Assembly (NCBI RefSeq): GCF_005047355.1
Contig: NZ_SUMC01000061.1
Coordinates: 1-50,019 of the forward strand
Source of the DNA: Actinacidiphila oryziradicis
GTDB lineage: Bacteria > Actinomycetota > Actinomycetes > Streptomycetales > Streptomycetaceae
DNA length: 50,019 nucleotides
Reading direction: 5' to 3'
How positions within the stretch are numbered: position 1 is the first letter of the stretch; every line of letters begins with the position of its first letter. The notes under the pieces were generated by a model that did not search any database, was not told where the DNA came from, and saw nothing but the letters and a program-made list of their open reading frames with translations. The translations under genes were made by a program, and so were the position numbers. Shown piece after piece: positions 1-7,665 of the stretch.

Positions 1-681
1 CGTAAAGCCTTGGTCCGCACATCCGAGCAACGGGTCGCCGGGGCCGTGTTCGCCGCCTCCTCGGTGGTCACTCCCTTCTTCCTGGGGGCGGTGGCAGGCG
101 GCATCGCCTCGGGCCGCGTCCCGACCGGCGGATACGGGGATGCGCTGTCCAGCTGGACCAATCCGACGTCCATGCTCGGCGGCATCCTGGCGGTCAGCGT
201 CTGTGCCTACCTGGCGGCCGTGTTCCTCACCGGTCAGTCCGTGCGGCGCGGCGACACCGAGCTCGAGCAGGGATTCCGGCGGCGTGCGCTCGCCGCGGGC
301 GTCGCCTCCGGACTGGTGGCCCTGGCGGGAGTATTCATCCTCCACGACGACTCACCCAGGCTCTTCCACCAACTGAGCAGAGTCGGACTGCCACTACTGA
401 TCATCTCGGCCGTCTGCGGAGTCGCCGCTCTGCTGCTGCTGCGCAGCGGCCGACCGCCCCTGGTACGGACGCTCGCTGCGGCGGCGATCGCCTGCGTGGT
501 GGCAGGCTGGGGCGTCGCCCAGTACCCGTACCTGCTCGGCACCCATCTGACCATCGACCAGGCCGCCTCGCCGAGCGCCACCCAGTGGGTCCTGATCGCC
601 GTCTCGTGCGTGGCAGCAGTGCTGATCGCCCCCTCACTGCTGCTGCTCTACACCCTCTCACTGCGCCGCAAGCTAGAATGA
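1..681 (+). CDS. cydB: Cytochrome bd ubiquinol oxidase subunit II, C-terminal part (5' end outside the window)
   Basis: This is a multi-pass membrane protein. The frame is open from base 1, and the first apparent start (TTG at 10) lies inside the protein, so the gene begins upstream. CydB with CydA forms the bd-type quinol oxidase, which reduces oxygen to water in the cytoplasmic membrane. About 226 residues remain of a usual length near 330-345. Support comes from the hydrophobic segment VVTPFFLGAVAGG, the SWTNP segment and the late GWGVAQYPYLL motif, which is typical of CydB C-termini. The last helix ends in a short basic tail (LRRKLE). No partner gene follows; the next 2 kb is debris. cydA would be expected just upstream, outside the window. 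Confidence 0.86.
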   Translation, partial: RKALVRTSEQRVAGAVFAASSVVTPFFLGAVAGGIASGRVPTGGYGDALSSWTNPTSMLGGILAVSVCAYLAAVFLTGQSVRRGDTELEQGFRRRALAAGVASGLVALAGVFILHDDSPRLFHQLSRVGLPLLIISAVCGVAALLLLRSGRPPLVRTLAAAAIACVVAGWGVAQYPYLLGTHLTIDQAASPSATQWVLIAVSCVAAVLIAPSLLLLYTLSLRRKLE

Positions 682-739
682 GCCGCCCCACCAGCCCTCA
701 GGCGGCAGTCGCGGGAGCCGGGGGCAGGTACTGAGCCGG

Positions 740-902
740 TCAAACGACGACGTGGTTGGCGTGCATTTTGGCGATGGCATCGGCCTCGTAGCCGAGTTCG
801 GCGAGGACTTCGTCGGTGTGTTCGCCGAGCAAAGGGGACCCGGTGATCACAGGGGTGAAGCCGGAGAACCCGATCGGGCTGCCGAACGTCAGGTACCCGC
901 GT
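740..902 (-). pseudogene. CaiB/BaiF CoA-transferase, C-terminal fragment
   Basis: About 50 residues resemble the end of a class III CoA-transferase. The YLTFGSPIGFSG segment is followed by GSPLLGEHTDEVLAELGY, the usual closing motif of this family. The N-terminal 350 or so residues are absent. The fragment sits in the same open frame as an upstream IS110 transposase piece (a 145-codon chimeric ORF, 740-1177), so an insertion or deletion joined the two. It cannot be a working enzyme because the CoA-binding and catalytic Asp regions are missing. Confidence 0.7.
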
Positions 903-1101
903 GTGCGGACTGCCGGCCGATGCCGGTGCCCTCCACCCCGACCACGACCAACGACCAGGGTGCCGTCTGAGCGCATCCAGTCCAGCAGGTCACGGTAGCC
1001 GCGGATGGTGGCGGGGAACTCACGGTCGGCCAGGTGCCGGCCGATCGGGTCGATCACGGCCGCGTGGTGGGTCAGACCGTAGGTGTCGACCCCGCCGGTG
1101 A
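903..1101 (-). pseudogene. IS110-family transposase, N-terminal fragment
   Basis: The translation starts like the DEDD domain of IS110 transposases: GVDTYGLTHHAAVID, then REFPATIRGYRDLLDWMRSDG. The next expected motif, VGVEGTG, is present only in a shifted frame at about 925-955, so there is a frameshift as well as truncation. Less than a fifth of a normal transposase (about 400 residues) is left, and the sequence then runs into the CoA-transferase tail. No IS ends were recognised. Confidence 0.68.
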
Positions 1102-1217
1102 TCTGCGGGCCGTCGTGGCGTGACTTGGCCTCGACGCCTGCTGGAGTTCCCGCACCTTCGGGAGCTGTGGGGCTCAAATATAGGATTCGGCCGCTGACCT
1201 GCGGGTTCTTGGCGGTG

Positions 1218-1502
1218 TCAACTGGCGATCTGGTTCTCGTTGATAAGTCCGCCGAGGACCGCTGTGTGGTAGACGTGGTACTCGGCGAGGTCGATGGGGC
1301 GGCGCGGTATCAGATGCGAGAGCGCGGCGAACCACAGGCGGTCGGCTGGTTCGTAGCGCACGCGCGGGACGTGTCGGCGCAGGACCGCGTTCTCGTGCCG
1401 CAGCACCAGCAATTCCGCGTCCTTGGAGACGTCACGCCGCAGCAGCAACGCGGGCAGCGACAGCAGGCGGCGGGTGACGGCGTACACCATGGACAGGATC
1501 AC
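1218..1502 (-). pseudogene. IS3-like integrase-type transposase with internal deletion
   Basis: The 94-codon ORF begins like the actinomycete integrase-core transposases (LLLRRDVSKDAELLVLRHEN, then RYEPADRLWFAALSHLIPRR). It jumps directly to what looks like the C-terminal end of the same family (AVLGGLINENQIAS). The DDE catalytic core of about 200 residues is therefore deleted in frame. Fragments of the same kind of element occur at 31718-31882 (C-terminus) and 40060-40170 (core). Confidence 0.66.
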
Positions 1503-1574
1503 GAAACATGATCCCAGACGAGGAACAACCGCTGCTCAGAGACCTGGACTCCCGGTTCCCCACGGCGAAGGACC

Positions 1575-1763
1575 TCAAAGCCAGACGACGATTCGTGTTT
1601 TTGAGCCCCACAGGATCTCCCTGTGCTCGTCGGGATTCCACGGCGGCACAGCTCCGGCGGCAAGATCCGCTATCGCCTTCGTGTGGGCCGCCTCAGGGCC
1701 GATCTCCTCGACCCATCGTGCCATAAGGACGTCGCGGAAGACCTGTCTCGGGATACGTGGCAT
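1575..1763 (-). CDS. Small ORF of unknown function, possibly a fragment
   Basis: This is a 62-codon ORF on the same strand as the surrounding fragments. Its composition looks protein-like (RQVFRDVLMARWVEEIGPEA, then PPWNPDEHREILWGSKT) and its codon bias is plausible. I do not recognise a family. No convincing ribosome binding site precedes it, and the neighbouring sequences are all gene remnants, so it is more likely a piece of a lost gene than an independent one. Confidence 0.3.
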   Translation of the reverse strand: MPRIPRQVFRDVLMARWVEEIGPEAAHTKAIADLAAGAVPPWNPDEHREILWGSKTRIVVWL

Positions 1764-1775
1764 CCCGTCAGCGCC

Positions 1776-1990
1776 TCATCCGCCACTGACAGTCGGTAGG
1801 CGTACGCCTGTGGTGCTTCCCCGGGCCCTAGCCAGATCCGGGCGAGTCGTTCCGCGAAGTCGTCGTCCAGCCGTATTGCCAGTGTTTCGAGGTTGGAGCG
1901 CAGTTGTTCGGTCGTCTCTGCTCCAGCGATCGCGGTGGAGACGACGGGATTGCGCAGCAGCCAGGCCAGCGCCATGTCCGCAGGCTTCAC
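1776..1990 (-). pseudogene. Aldo/keto reductase, C-terminal fragment
   Basis: About 70 residues resemble the end of an aldo/keto reductase: MALAWLLRNPVVSTAIAGAE, then a stretch on the pattern of TTEQLRSNLETL and LDDDFAERLARIW. In intact proteins this follows the TIM-barrel active-site half (Asp, Tyr, Lys, His), which is missing here. It abuts the recombinase fragment on its upstream side. Confidence 0.66.
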
Positions 1991-1994
1991 GCTC

Positions 1995-2517
1995 TTGCTG
2001 CTGTCGTATCCGGTGGGTGTCGAGCCCCTGGTCGGTTTCCTCGTCGCGGGCGATCAGGCGGATGCCGCTGTCTGTCTTCGGGGCACCCTCGTAGACGTCC
2101 CAGTTGTCTTGGACGAGTTGGGTGGCGATGGCCAGTGTTCGGGTCGACCTGGAACGGTCTTCCCAGCGGACGCCGCAGACCTCGCCGCGTCGGGTGCCTC
2201 GAAAAGCGATGATCTGCCAGAGCATGTACAGCCGGTCTTGCTCGACGTAGTCGAGAAAACAACCCGTCTGCTCCGGGGTCCAGACACCGTCGGTGCCGGG
2301 CGGTGCGATGGCGGCGACGAGGAACTGCCTGGGGTGCGGCGGGCGGGCGAGGGCGATCAGGAGTTCATCGACGGGGCCGACCAGCAGGGCGGCCTCGCGG
2401 TGGACGTAGTCCAGCAGGGCCCATTCGACGTGGCCGTAGTCCCACAGCTTGTCGAGCATCTCGGTACGGGCCGGGCTAGAAACGCGCGTGTTCATGGCTT
2501 CCCGATGCCCGGAATGC
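1995..2517 (-). pseudogene. Tyrosine site-specific recombinase (integrase) fragment joined to an unknown stretch
   Basis: From about 2291 leftward the translation matches the start of the catalytic domain of actinomycete phage/ICE integrases: VWTPEQTGCFLDYVEQDRLY, then FRGTRRGEVCGVRWED (the first catalytic Arg box), then PKTDSGIRLIARDEET. The later HxxR and Tyr boxes are lost, so it is inactive. The preceding codons (2292-2517, with LLDYVHREAALLVGPVDELL) do not look like an integrase core-binding domain, and I do not recognise them. This is a remnant of an integrated element. Confidence 0.65.
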
Positions 2518-2602
2518 CGTAACTCGTATGTGCAACGGCTACACCTAGCGCAAGAGCTAGGGGTTCCCGTTCGGCGGGCGGTTCCCCGGCCGAAGGGACG
2601 GT

Positions 2603-2812
2603 CAGACTTGGTGAGTCGGTGTTGTCCGTGGTCGCTGAGCCTGTCGTCGAGTCGTTCGCCTTCGATGTCGGGGTCCGGGACGTAGCGGGAGAACCAGCGG
2701 GGGTGGTACGAGGCCTTGGCACCGAGGATGGCCATGGCGGCGGGGACCAGGGTGAGGCGGACGACGAAGGCGTCGACCAGGACTCCGACGGCGAAGCTGG
2801 ATCCGATCTCAG
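2603..2812 (-). pseudogene. MMPL-family transporter, C-terminal fragment
   Basis: About 70 residues match the last transmembrane segment and tail of an MmpL/RND-like transporter: SFAVGVLVDAFVVRLTLVPA, then AMAILGAKA, PRWFSRYVPDPDIEGERL. These proteins normally exceed 700 residues. The fragment begins abruptly about 11 bases from the end of the idonate dehydrogenase gene, so the left edge of the sugar-acid island is a recombination junction. Confidence 0.68.
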
Positions 2813-2822
2813 GTCGTGCTGG

Positions 2823-3905
2823 TCAGAAGCGCAGGAGCACCTTGCTGGACCGGCCGGGGTCCGCGGCGACCTTGAAGGCATCTGCGAGGTCGTCTAGGTC
2901 GAACTCGTGGCTGATAATGGCCTCGACGCCCGAGCTGGGGTCGGCGAGGAAGCGCAGCGACGCGGGTAGTTCGGCGGCCATGCGCAGGGAGCCGGTGACT
3001 GTCAGTTCGTTGGTCACGATCTGCGAGGCAGGCAATGTGAAATCGGCGAGTGGGAGTTGTCCGACAGCCACCACAGTGCCTCCGCGGCACGCCGCACGCA
3101 GCGCCATGGCCAGGCCTGCGGGCGCACCTGAGGACTCGAAGACGATGTCGGCCGGGGGGATCAGCGTGCCGTTGGACATCTGCTCGACGGTGAGGGTCCG
3201 GTCGGCCCCTGTACGGGCGGCGACCTGGAGTGGGCGGGCGTGCAGGTCGGTGACGGTCACCGAGCCAGCGCCCCGGTGCCGGGCGATGGCGGCGACCAGC
3301 AGGCCAATGGGGCCGGCGCCCACCACTAGGACGTGCGCGCCGTGGAGGGGTGGCCCGTCGGCTTGTTCGGCGCGGGTGACCGCGTGCCAGGCAATTGCCG
3401 TCGGCTCGGCCAGAGCGGCCCGGCGCAGGTCCAGGCCGTCGGGGATCGGGACGAGCCGGTCTGTCGGGACGGTCATCCATGTGGCGAATCCGCCATCGGT
3501 GTGCGGCCACTGTGCGGCGCTGCCCAGGTAGCGGCACTTCGGGCACAGATGTTCCTGGCCGGTGCGGCACCACTGGCATACTCCGCAGGTCTGCGCCGGG
3601 TGTACGACCACGGCGGTGGACCCGGTTGGTCCCGAGCCGTCGACGGCGGCCTGCGCGATCGTGCCGACGACTTCGTGGCCCAGGACCATCGGGGCGCGCA
3701 GGACGGAGGCGCCGACGGCGCCGTGACGCCAGTAGTGGATGTCGGATCCGCAGATGCCGCCGTATGCGATGCGCACCACCGCTTCGTGCGGTTGCGGTAC
3801 GGCCAGTTCCAGCCGGTCCAGCCGTAGATCGCCGGCGGTGTGGACCCGGACAGCCTCGACGGTGCGCTCTGCCGTGAGTACGGCCTGGCCATGTGGGATC
3901 GACAT
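2823..3905 (-). CDS. Zinc-dependent alcohol dehydrogenase, L-idonate 5-dehydrogenase-like
   Basis: This 360-residue medium-chain dehydrogenase probably oxidises a hydroxyl of a sugar acid or polyol with NAD(P). The catalytic zinc region is visible as ICGSDIHYW (Cys52) and GHEVVG (His77). Four structural-zinc cysteines lie at 107, 110, 113 and 121, and the nucleotide-binding GAGPIG is at 196-201. The N-terminal pattern around GGICGSDIHYWRHG resembles L-idonate 5-dehydrogenases (IdnD, EC 1.1.1.264); sorbitol or L-galactonate dehydrogenase activity is also possible. It is the last gene of a three-gene operon with the regulator and the SDR, starting 1 base after the SDR stop. Its pairing with an IdnO-like SDR suggests a two-step oxidation/reduction of one carbon. 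Confidence 0.8.
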   Translation of the reverse strand: MSIPHGQAVLTAERTVEAVRVHTAGDLRLDRLELAVPQPHEAVVRIAYGGICGSDIHYWRHGAVGASVLRAPMVLGHEVVGTIAQAAVDGSGPTGSTAVVVHPAQTCGVCQWCRTGQEHLCPKCRYLGSAAQWPHTDGGFATWMTVPTDRLVPIPDGLDLRRAALAEPTAIAWHAVTRAEQADGPPLHGAHVLVVGAGPIGLLVAAIARHRGAGSVTVTDLHARPLQVAARTGADRTLTVEQMSNGTLIPPADIVFESSGAPAGLAMALRAACRGGTVVAVGQLPLADFTLPASQIVTNELTVTGSLRMAAELPASLRFLADPSSGVEAIISHEFDLDDLADAFKVAADPGRSSKVLLRF

Positions 3906-3906
3906 G

Positions 3907-4722
3907 TCAGATGACCGCCGTCATTCCGCCATCGACGAAGACGACCTGCCCGTTGACGAAGTCCGACGCGGCCGATGCCAGCCACACGGCGGGGCCGGCC
4001 AGGTCCTGCGGGGTTCCCCAGCGGCCGGCCGGCGTCCGGGACTTGATCCAGTCGACCATTTCAGGGTTCTGTTTCAGGGCGGTGTTCAGGTCAGTATCGA
4101 TGTAGCCCGGCGCCAGCCCGTTGATCTGAATTCCGGCCGCGGCCCACTCGGCGCACATGACCTGTCCCAGGGCGCCGAGACCCGCCTTGGCCGCAGCGTA
4201 GGCGGATGTGGAACCGCGTACCAGCCTGTTCTGCACCGAGCAGATGTTGATGATCTTGCCCCGGCCACGGATGATCATTCCAGGGGCAAGCTGCCGGGCG
4301 AGCAGGAAGCAGCTGGTGAGATTCGCTGACAGTACTTCCTGCCAGGCATGCAGCGGGAAGTCGACCAAGGCCGACCGGTGTTGGATGCCGGCGTTGTTGA
4401 CCAGGATGTCGATGCCGCCCAAGTCCTGCTCCAGCCGTGCAACGGCGGACAGCATGCTCTCGGCATCGGTGACGTCGAAGACCACGGAGTCCACCAAGGC
4501 CTCAATACCGTCGTCGGCGAGCGCATTGCGCAGCTGGTTCACCGCGGCCTTGACGCCAAGCTCATCGCGGCCATGTACGGCGACGTGCGCGCCGGCGCGG
4601 GCTAGGCCTTCGGCGATGCCGGCGCCGATGCCCCGGGTGGAGCCCGTGACCAGCGCTCGTCGGCCGGACAGGTCGAACGGTGAAGTGCGTATACGCTCTT
4701 CCAAGATCACCGGCGTCCTCAC
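3907..4722 (-). CDS. Short-chain dehydrogenase, gluconate 5-dehydrogenase-like
   Basis: This 271-residue classical SDR is predicted to reduce a keto-sugar acid such as 5-keto-gluconate with NADPH, or run the reverse. Visible features are the cofactor loop TGSTRGIG (26-33), NNAG (109-112) and the YxxxK catalytic pair Tyr175/Lys179 with Ser162, then the PG segment and the C-terminal GQVVFVDGGM. The FDLSGRRALVTG opening is typical of gluconate 5-dehydrogenases (IdnO type, EC 1.1.1.69). The gene overlaps the end of the regulator gene by 4 bases and precedes the IdnD-like gene. Other SDR sugar dehydrogenases cannot be excluded from sequence alone. Confidence 0.8.
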   Translation of the reverse strand: MRTPVILEERIRTSPFDLSGRRALVTGSTRGIGAGIAEGLARAGAHVAVHGRDELGVKAAVNQLRNALADDGIEALVDSVVFDVTDAESMLSAVARLEQDLGGIDILVNNAGIQHRSALVDFPLHAWQEVLSANLTSCFLLARQLAPGMIIRGRGKIINICSVQNRLVRGSTSAYAAAKAGLGALGQVMCAEWAAAGIQINGLAPGYIDTDLNTALKQNPEMVDWIKSRTPAGRWGTPQDLAGPAVWLASAASDFVNGQVVFVDGGMTAVI

Positions 4723-5438
4723 GCTTCAAATCCAAGTTCGACGCTCGCCAGGTCGACGAGTTCGCGGGCGATTCGCTCGGCCTGGGCGGCGGCCTGACCG
4801 GCCTTGCCGCTGCCGGCCCGCTCCAGGGCCTGCAGGAGTTTGCGGTGCAGTACCAGCGACGGCGGTGTCAGCTCGGTGATGGCCGTGCGCGACTCGTGCT
4901 GCCGGGCCTCCAGGGCGGCCACGACCACCTGCCCGAAGCGCGCGACCAGCTCGTTGCCGCATCCGATCAGGATCGTGCTGTGGAACACCTCGTCGGCGCG
5001 CAGGAATGTGCGCCGGTCCACTGTCCGGGCGGCGGCTTCCATCTCGTCGCAGGACTCACGCAGGGTCTGAAGCGCTGCGGCGTCCAGCTGGCCGGCTGCC
5101 AGCCGGGCGGCCAATGGCTCGATGCCGCTGCGCAGTTGCAGCAGGTCGTGCAGTTGCAGGTCGCTGTCCTTGCCTTCGGAGCGCCAGGCGATCACCTGGG
5201 TGTCCAGCAGGTTCCATTCGGCGCGGGGCAGTACGCGGGTGCCGACCTTGTGCCGTGCCACGATCATGCCGAGGCTGGACAGGACGCGCAGGGCCTCACG
5301 GGTCACCGAGCGTGACACGTCCAGCTCTTCCTCGATCTTGTCCAGGTCGATGATCTCCCCTTCGGCGAGGTGACCGTCGACGATCGCGGCCCCGAGCTTG
5401 TTGACGACGCGAGTGTGAAGATCGCCGCGGCGCTGCAT
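4719..5438 (-). CDS. GntR/FadR-family transcriptional regulator, DgoR-like role
   Basis: The protein has 239 residues. Residues 1-70 form the winged-helix domain (AAIVDGHLAEGEIIDLDKIE, then the recognition helix VSRSVTREALRVL and wing). The rest is the all-helical FCD ligand domain, with the metal/ligand residues expected around the RADEVFHSTIL segment and later His residues. The stretch WNLLDTQVIAWR is common in regulators of hexonate operons. It heads the left-going operon and is divergent from dgoD with only 67 bases between the starts, which contain the shared operator-like site (5469-5488). It probably represses both operons until a sugar acid binds, by analogy with E. coli DgoR. Confidence 0.84.
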   Translation of the reverse strand: MQRRGDLHTRVVNKLGAAIVDGHLAEGEIIDLDKIEEELDVSRSVTREALRVLSSLGMIVARHKVGTRVLPRAEWNLLDTQVIAWRSEGKDSDLQLHDLLQLRSGIEPLAARLAAGQLDAAALQTLRESCDEMEAAARTVDRRTFLRADEVFHSTILIGCGNELVARFGQVVVAALEARQHESRTAITELTPPSLVLHRKLLQALERAGSGKAGQAAAQAERIARELVDLASVELGFEA

Positions 5439-5468
5439 CTGCCCCCCTTGTGGGTCGGTTCCTGGTTC

Positions 5469-5488
5469 AGATAATAATCATAGTAATC
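5469..5488. promoter_or_regulatory. Candidate operator of the FadR-type regulator, copy 1
   Basis: The sequence agataataatcatagtaatc lies in the 67-base gap between the regulator and dgoD. It stands out as AT-rich in a GC-rich background. A 19-of-20 match occurs in inverted orientation at 8302-8321, upstream of the ABC transporter operon. The position about 18 bases before the dgoD start fits repression by occlusion. Confidence 0.62.
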
Positions 5489-5505
5489 CGAGGAATGGAA
5501 GGTTC

Positions 5506-6657
5506 ATGAAGATAATTCAGATCGAGACGTTCCAGGTGGCGCCCCGTTGGTTGTTCGTCAAGGTGGACACCGATGAAGGGGTGACTGGGTGGGGCGAGGC
5601 ATCCCTGGAAGGGCACGGCGACGTCGTCCGCCAGGCGGTGGCGGCCCAGGCCGACTACCTGATCGGCCAGGACCCGGGGCGGATCGAGGATCACTGGCAG
5701 ACGATGGCCAAGGGGGGATTTTACCGCGGCGGCCCGGTGCTGTCGTCGGCGCTCGCCGGGTTGGACCAGGCGCTGTGGGACATCGCCGGCAAGACCCACG
5801 GAGTGCCGGTCTACCAACTGCTGGGCGGGCCGGTCCGCGACCGGGTCCGGGTCTACGGCTGGGTCGGGGGCGACGACCCGCACCAGGTCGGCGAGGCCGT
5901 TGCCGCCCAGGTCGAGGCAGGCCTGACCGCCGTCAAGATGAACGCCTCCGGTGTCGTGGGTCACCTGCCGCCCCAGGCGCAGACCGCCGCCATCCTGGAG
6001 CGGGCGGCGGCCGCCCGCGAAGTGCTGGGCCCCGACCGGGATGTGGCCATCGACTTCCACGGCCGCATCTCCGCTCCGGCCGCCCGCCGCCTGCTGCCGT
6101 TGCTCGAACCTTTCCATCCGCTGTTCGTCGAGGAACCGGTCCTGCCCGGCAACAACCACGCGGCCCTGGCGCGACTGGTCGCCGGCTCCAGCACGCCGAT
6201 CGCCACCGGCGAACGGCTGTACTCCCGCTGGGACTTCCTGCCCGTTCTGCAAGCCGGCGTCGCGGTGGTGCAGCCGGATCTGTCGCACGCCGGCGGTATC
6301 TCTGAGGTGCGGCGGATCGCTGCCCTGGCCGAGACCTTCGACGCAGCTCTGGCCCCGCACTGCCCGCTGGGCCCGCTGGCCCTGGCGGCCTGTCTGCAGG
6401 TCGACTTCGCCACCCCCAACCTGCTGATCCAGGAGCAGTCCCTGGGCATCCACTACAACGAGCCGGGGGAAGACCTGCTGGACTATCTGCTGGACACCTC
6501 GGTGTTCGACTTCCGCGACGGCCATATCCACCGCAGGGACGCTCCCGGACTGGGCGTCGCCATCGACGAGGCCGCAGTGCGCCGCGCCGATGCGGCCAGT
6601 ACCCCGTGGCGCACGCCGGTGTGGCGGCACGACGACGGCGCCTTCGCCGAGTGGTAG
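5506..6657 (+). CDS. dgoD: D-galactonate dehydratase
   Basis: This 383-residue member of the enolase superfamily converts D-galactonate to 2-keto-3-deoxy-D-galactonate in the cytoplasm. It closely follows the E. coli DgoD pattern, including GFYRGGP, the DFHGR box, QPDLSHAGGI, APHCPLGPLALAAC, QEQSLGIHYN and the ending WRHDD..AEW. Metal and catalytic residues are in place: Asp183, His185, Glu209 (in VEEPV), Glu236 (GER), His285 and Glu310. The length equals the family norm. The start is preceded by GGAAGG at 5497-5502. It is the first gene of the right-going operon, 39 bases before the kinase gene. Confidence 0.93.
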   Translation: MKIIQIETFQVAPRWLFVKVDTDEGVTGWGEASLEGHGDVVRQAVAAQADYLIGQDPGRIEDHWQTMAKGGFYRGGPVLSSALAGLDQALWDIAGKTHGVPVYQLLGGPVRDRVRVYGWVGGDDPHQVGEAVAAQVEAGLTAVKMNASGVVGHLPPQAQTAAILERAAAAREVLGPDRDVAIDFHGRISAPAARRLLPLLEPFHPLFVEEPVLPGNNHAALARLVAGSSTPIATGERLYSRWDFLPVLQAGVAVVQPDLSHAGGISEVRRIAALAETFDAALAPHCPLGPLALAACLQVDFATPNLLIQEQSLGIHYNEPGEDLLDYLLDTSVFDFRDGHIHRRDAPGLGVAIDEAAVRRADAASTPWRTPVWRHDDGAFAEW

Positions 6658-6696
6658 CGGCCACCCGCCCGGAACCCGAACCGAGGAGTTCTTCCC

Positions 6697-7665
6697 ATGC
6701 CCCAAGATCAAGATCCCCCGTCGCGCGTGGTCTGCTTCGGAGAGACCATGGCCCAACTCGTCCCCGATGACGGGCTGCCCCTGAACACCGCTGCCACGTT
6801 CACCGTGCGGACCGCGGGCGCGGAGTCGAACGTCGCCCAGGCACTGGCCCAGCTCGGCATCCCCGTGTCCTGGGTCAGCCGCCTGGGCGAAGACGCCCTG
6901 GGCCAGCGCATCACCCGAGACCTCGCCGCCACCGGCGTCGATGTCTCAGCTGTACGGTTCCTGCCCGGCCAGCGCACCGGGCTGTTCCTGAAAGACCCCG
7001 GCCCGCACGGCTCGACGGTCACCTACTACCGGGCGGGCTCCGCCGCCTCCACCATGTCGCCGGCCGACGTCGACACTGCCCTGGCCTTTCAGCCGGCGGT
7101 CCTGCACCTGTCCGGAGTGACGCCCGCGCTATCGGACAGCTGTGCGGCGGCCATTCGCTATGCGCTGACCGCATGCCGGGCCCAGGGCATCCACACCTCC
7201 TTCGACGTCAACTACCGCCCGGCTCTGTGGCCCTCCCCAGCCGTTGCGGCCAACCAACTGCTGGACCTGGCCAACGCGGCAGACACCGTGTTCGTCGGCC
7301 TGGACGAGGCCGAGGCACTGTGGGACCTGGCCTCCGCGACCGAGGTACGCCGGCTGATCGGCCAGCCGTCCACCCTCGTAGTCAAGGACGGCGCCCGCGC
7401 GGCCGTCTCCTTCGGCCGGGCCGATGAACCGGTCGTCGTGCCCGCGCTGCCGATCGTCGTCCGGGAGCCCGTCGGAGCAGGAGACGCGTTCGCGTCCGGT
7501 TGGCTGTACGGAAGGCTCCACGATCTCCCGTGCACCGCCCGCCTTCGCCTCGGGCACCTCATGGCCGGGGCCGCCCTGACCTCCCTCGGCGACCACTTCA
7601 CCATCCCCGACACCCCCGAACGCCTGCTAGCGGTGGCTTGCGCGTCGAGTTGGGCAGGCGGCTGA
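6697..7665 (+). CDS. kdgK: 2-keto-3-deoxy-sugar-acid kinase (PfkB family)
   Basis: This 322-residue ribokinase-family protein probably phosphorylates KDG or KDGal to the 6-phosphate using ATP. It shows the N-terminal FGETMAQLVPDDGLPL region, a GAESNVAQALAQLG stretch typical of KDG kinases, the DVNYRPALW motif, and the C-terminal signature GAGDAFASGW at 260-269 with catalytic Asp263. The gene follows dgoD by 39 bases and supplies the next step of the De Ley-Doudoroff route. GAGGAG-like bases at 6682-6687 serve as ribosome binding site. Galactonate-specific DgoK is the alternative function, but that enzyme belongs to another fold. Confidence 0.88.
   Translation: MPQDQDPPSRVVCFGETMAQLVPDDGLPLNTAATFTVRTAGAESNVAQALAQLGIPVSWVSRLGEDALGQRITRDLAATGVDVSAVRFLPGQRTGLFLKDPGPHGSTVTYYRAGSAASTMSPADVDTALAFQPAVLHLSGVTPALSDSCAAAIRYALTACRAQGIHTSFDVNYRPALWPSPAVAANQLLDLANAADTVFVGLDEAEALWDLASATEVRRLIGQPSTLVVKDGARAAVSFGRADEPVVVPALPIVVREPVGAGDAFASGWLYGRLHDLPCTARLRLGHLMAGAALTSLGDHFTIPDTPERLLAVACASSWAGG

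Noticed and set aside
5467..6756. 429-codon minus-strand frame over dgoD
   Set aside because: It is a shadow of dgoD with biased low-complexity composition; dgoD has all catalytic residues.
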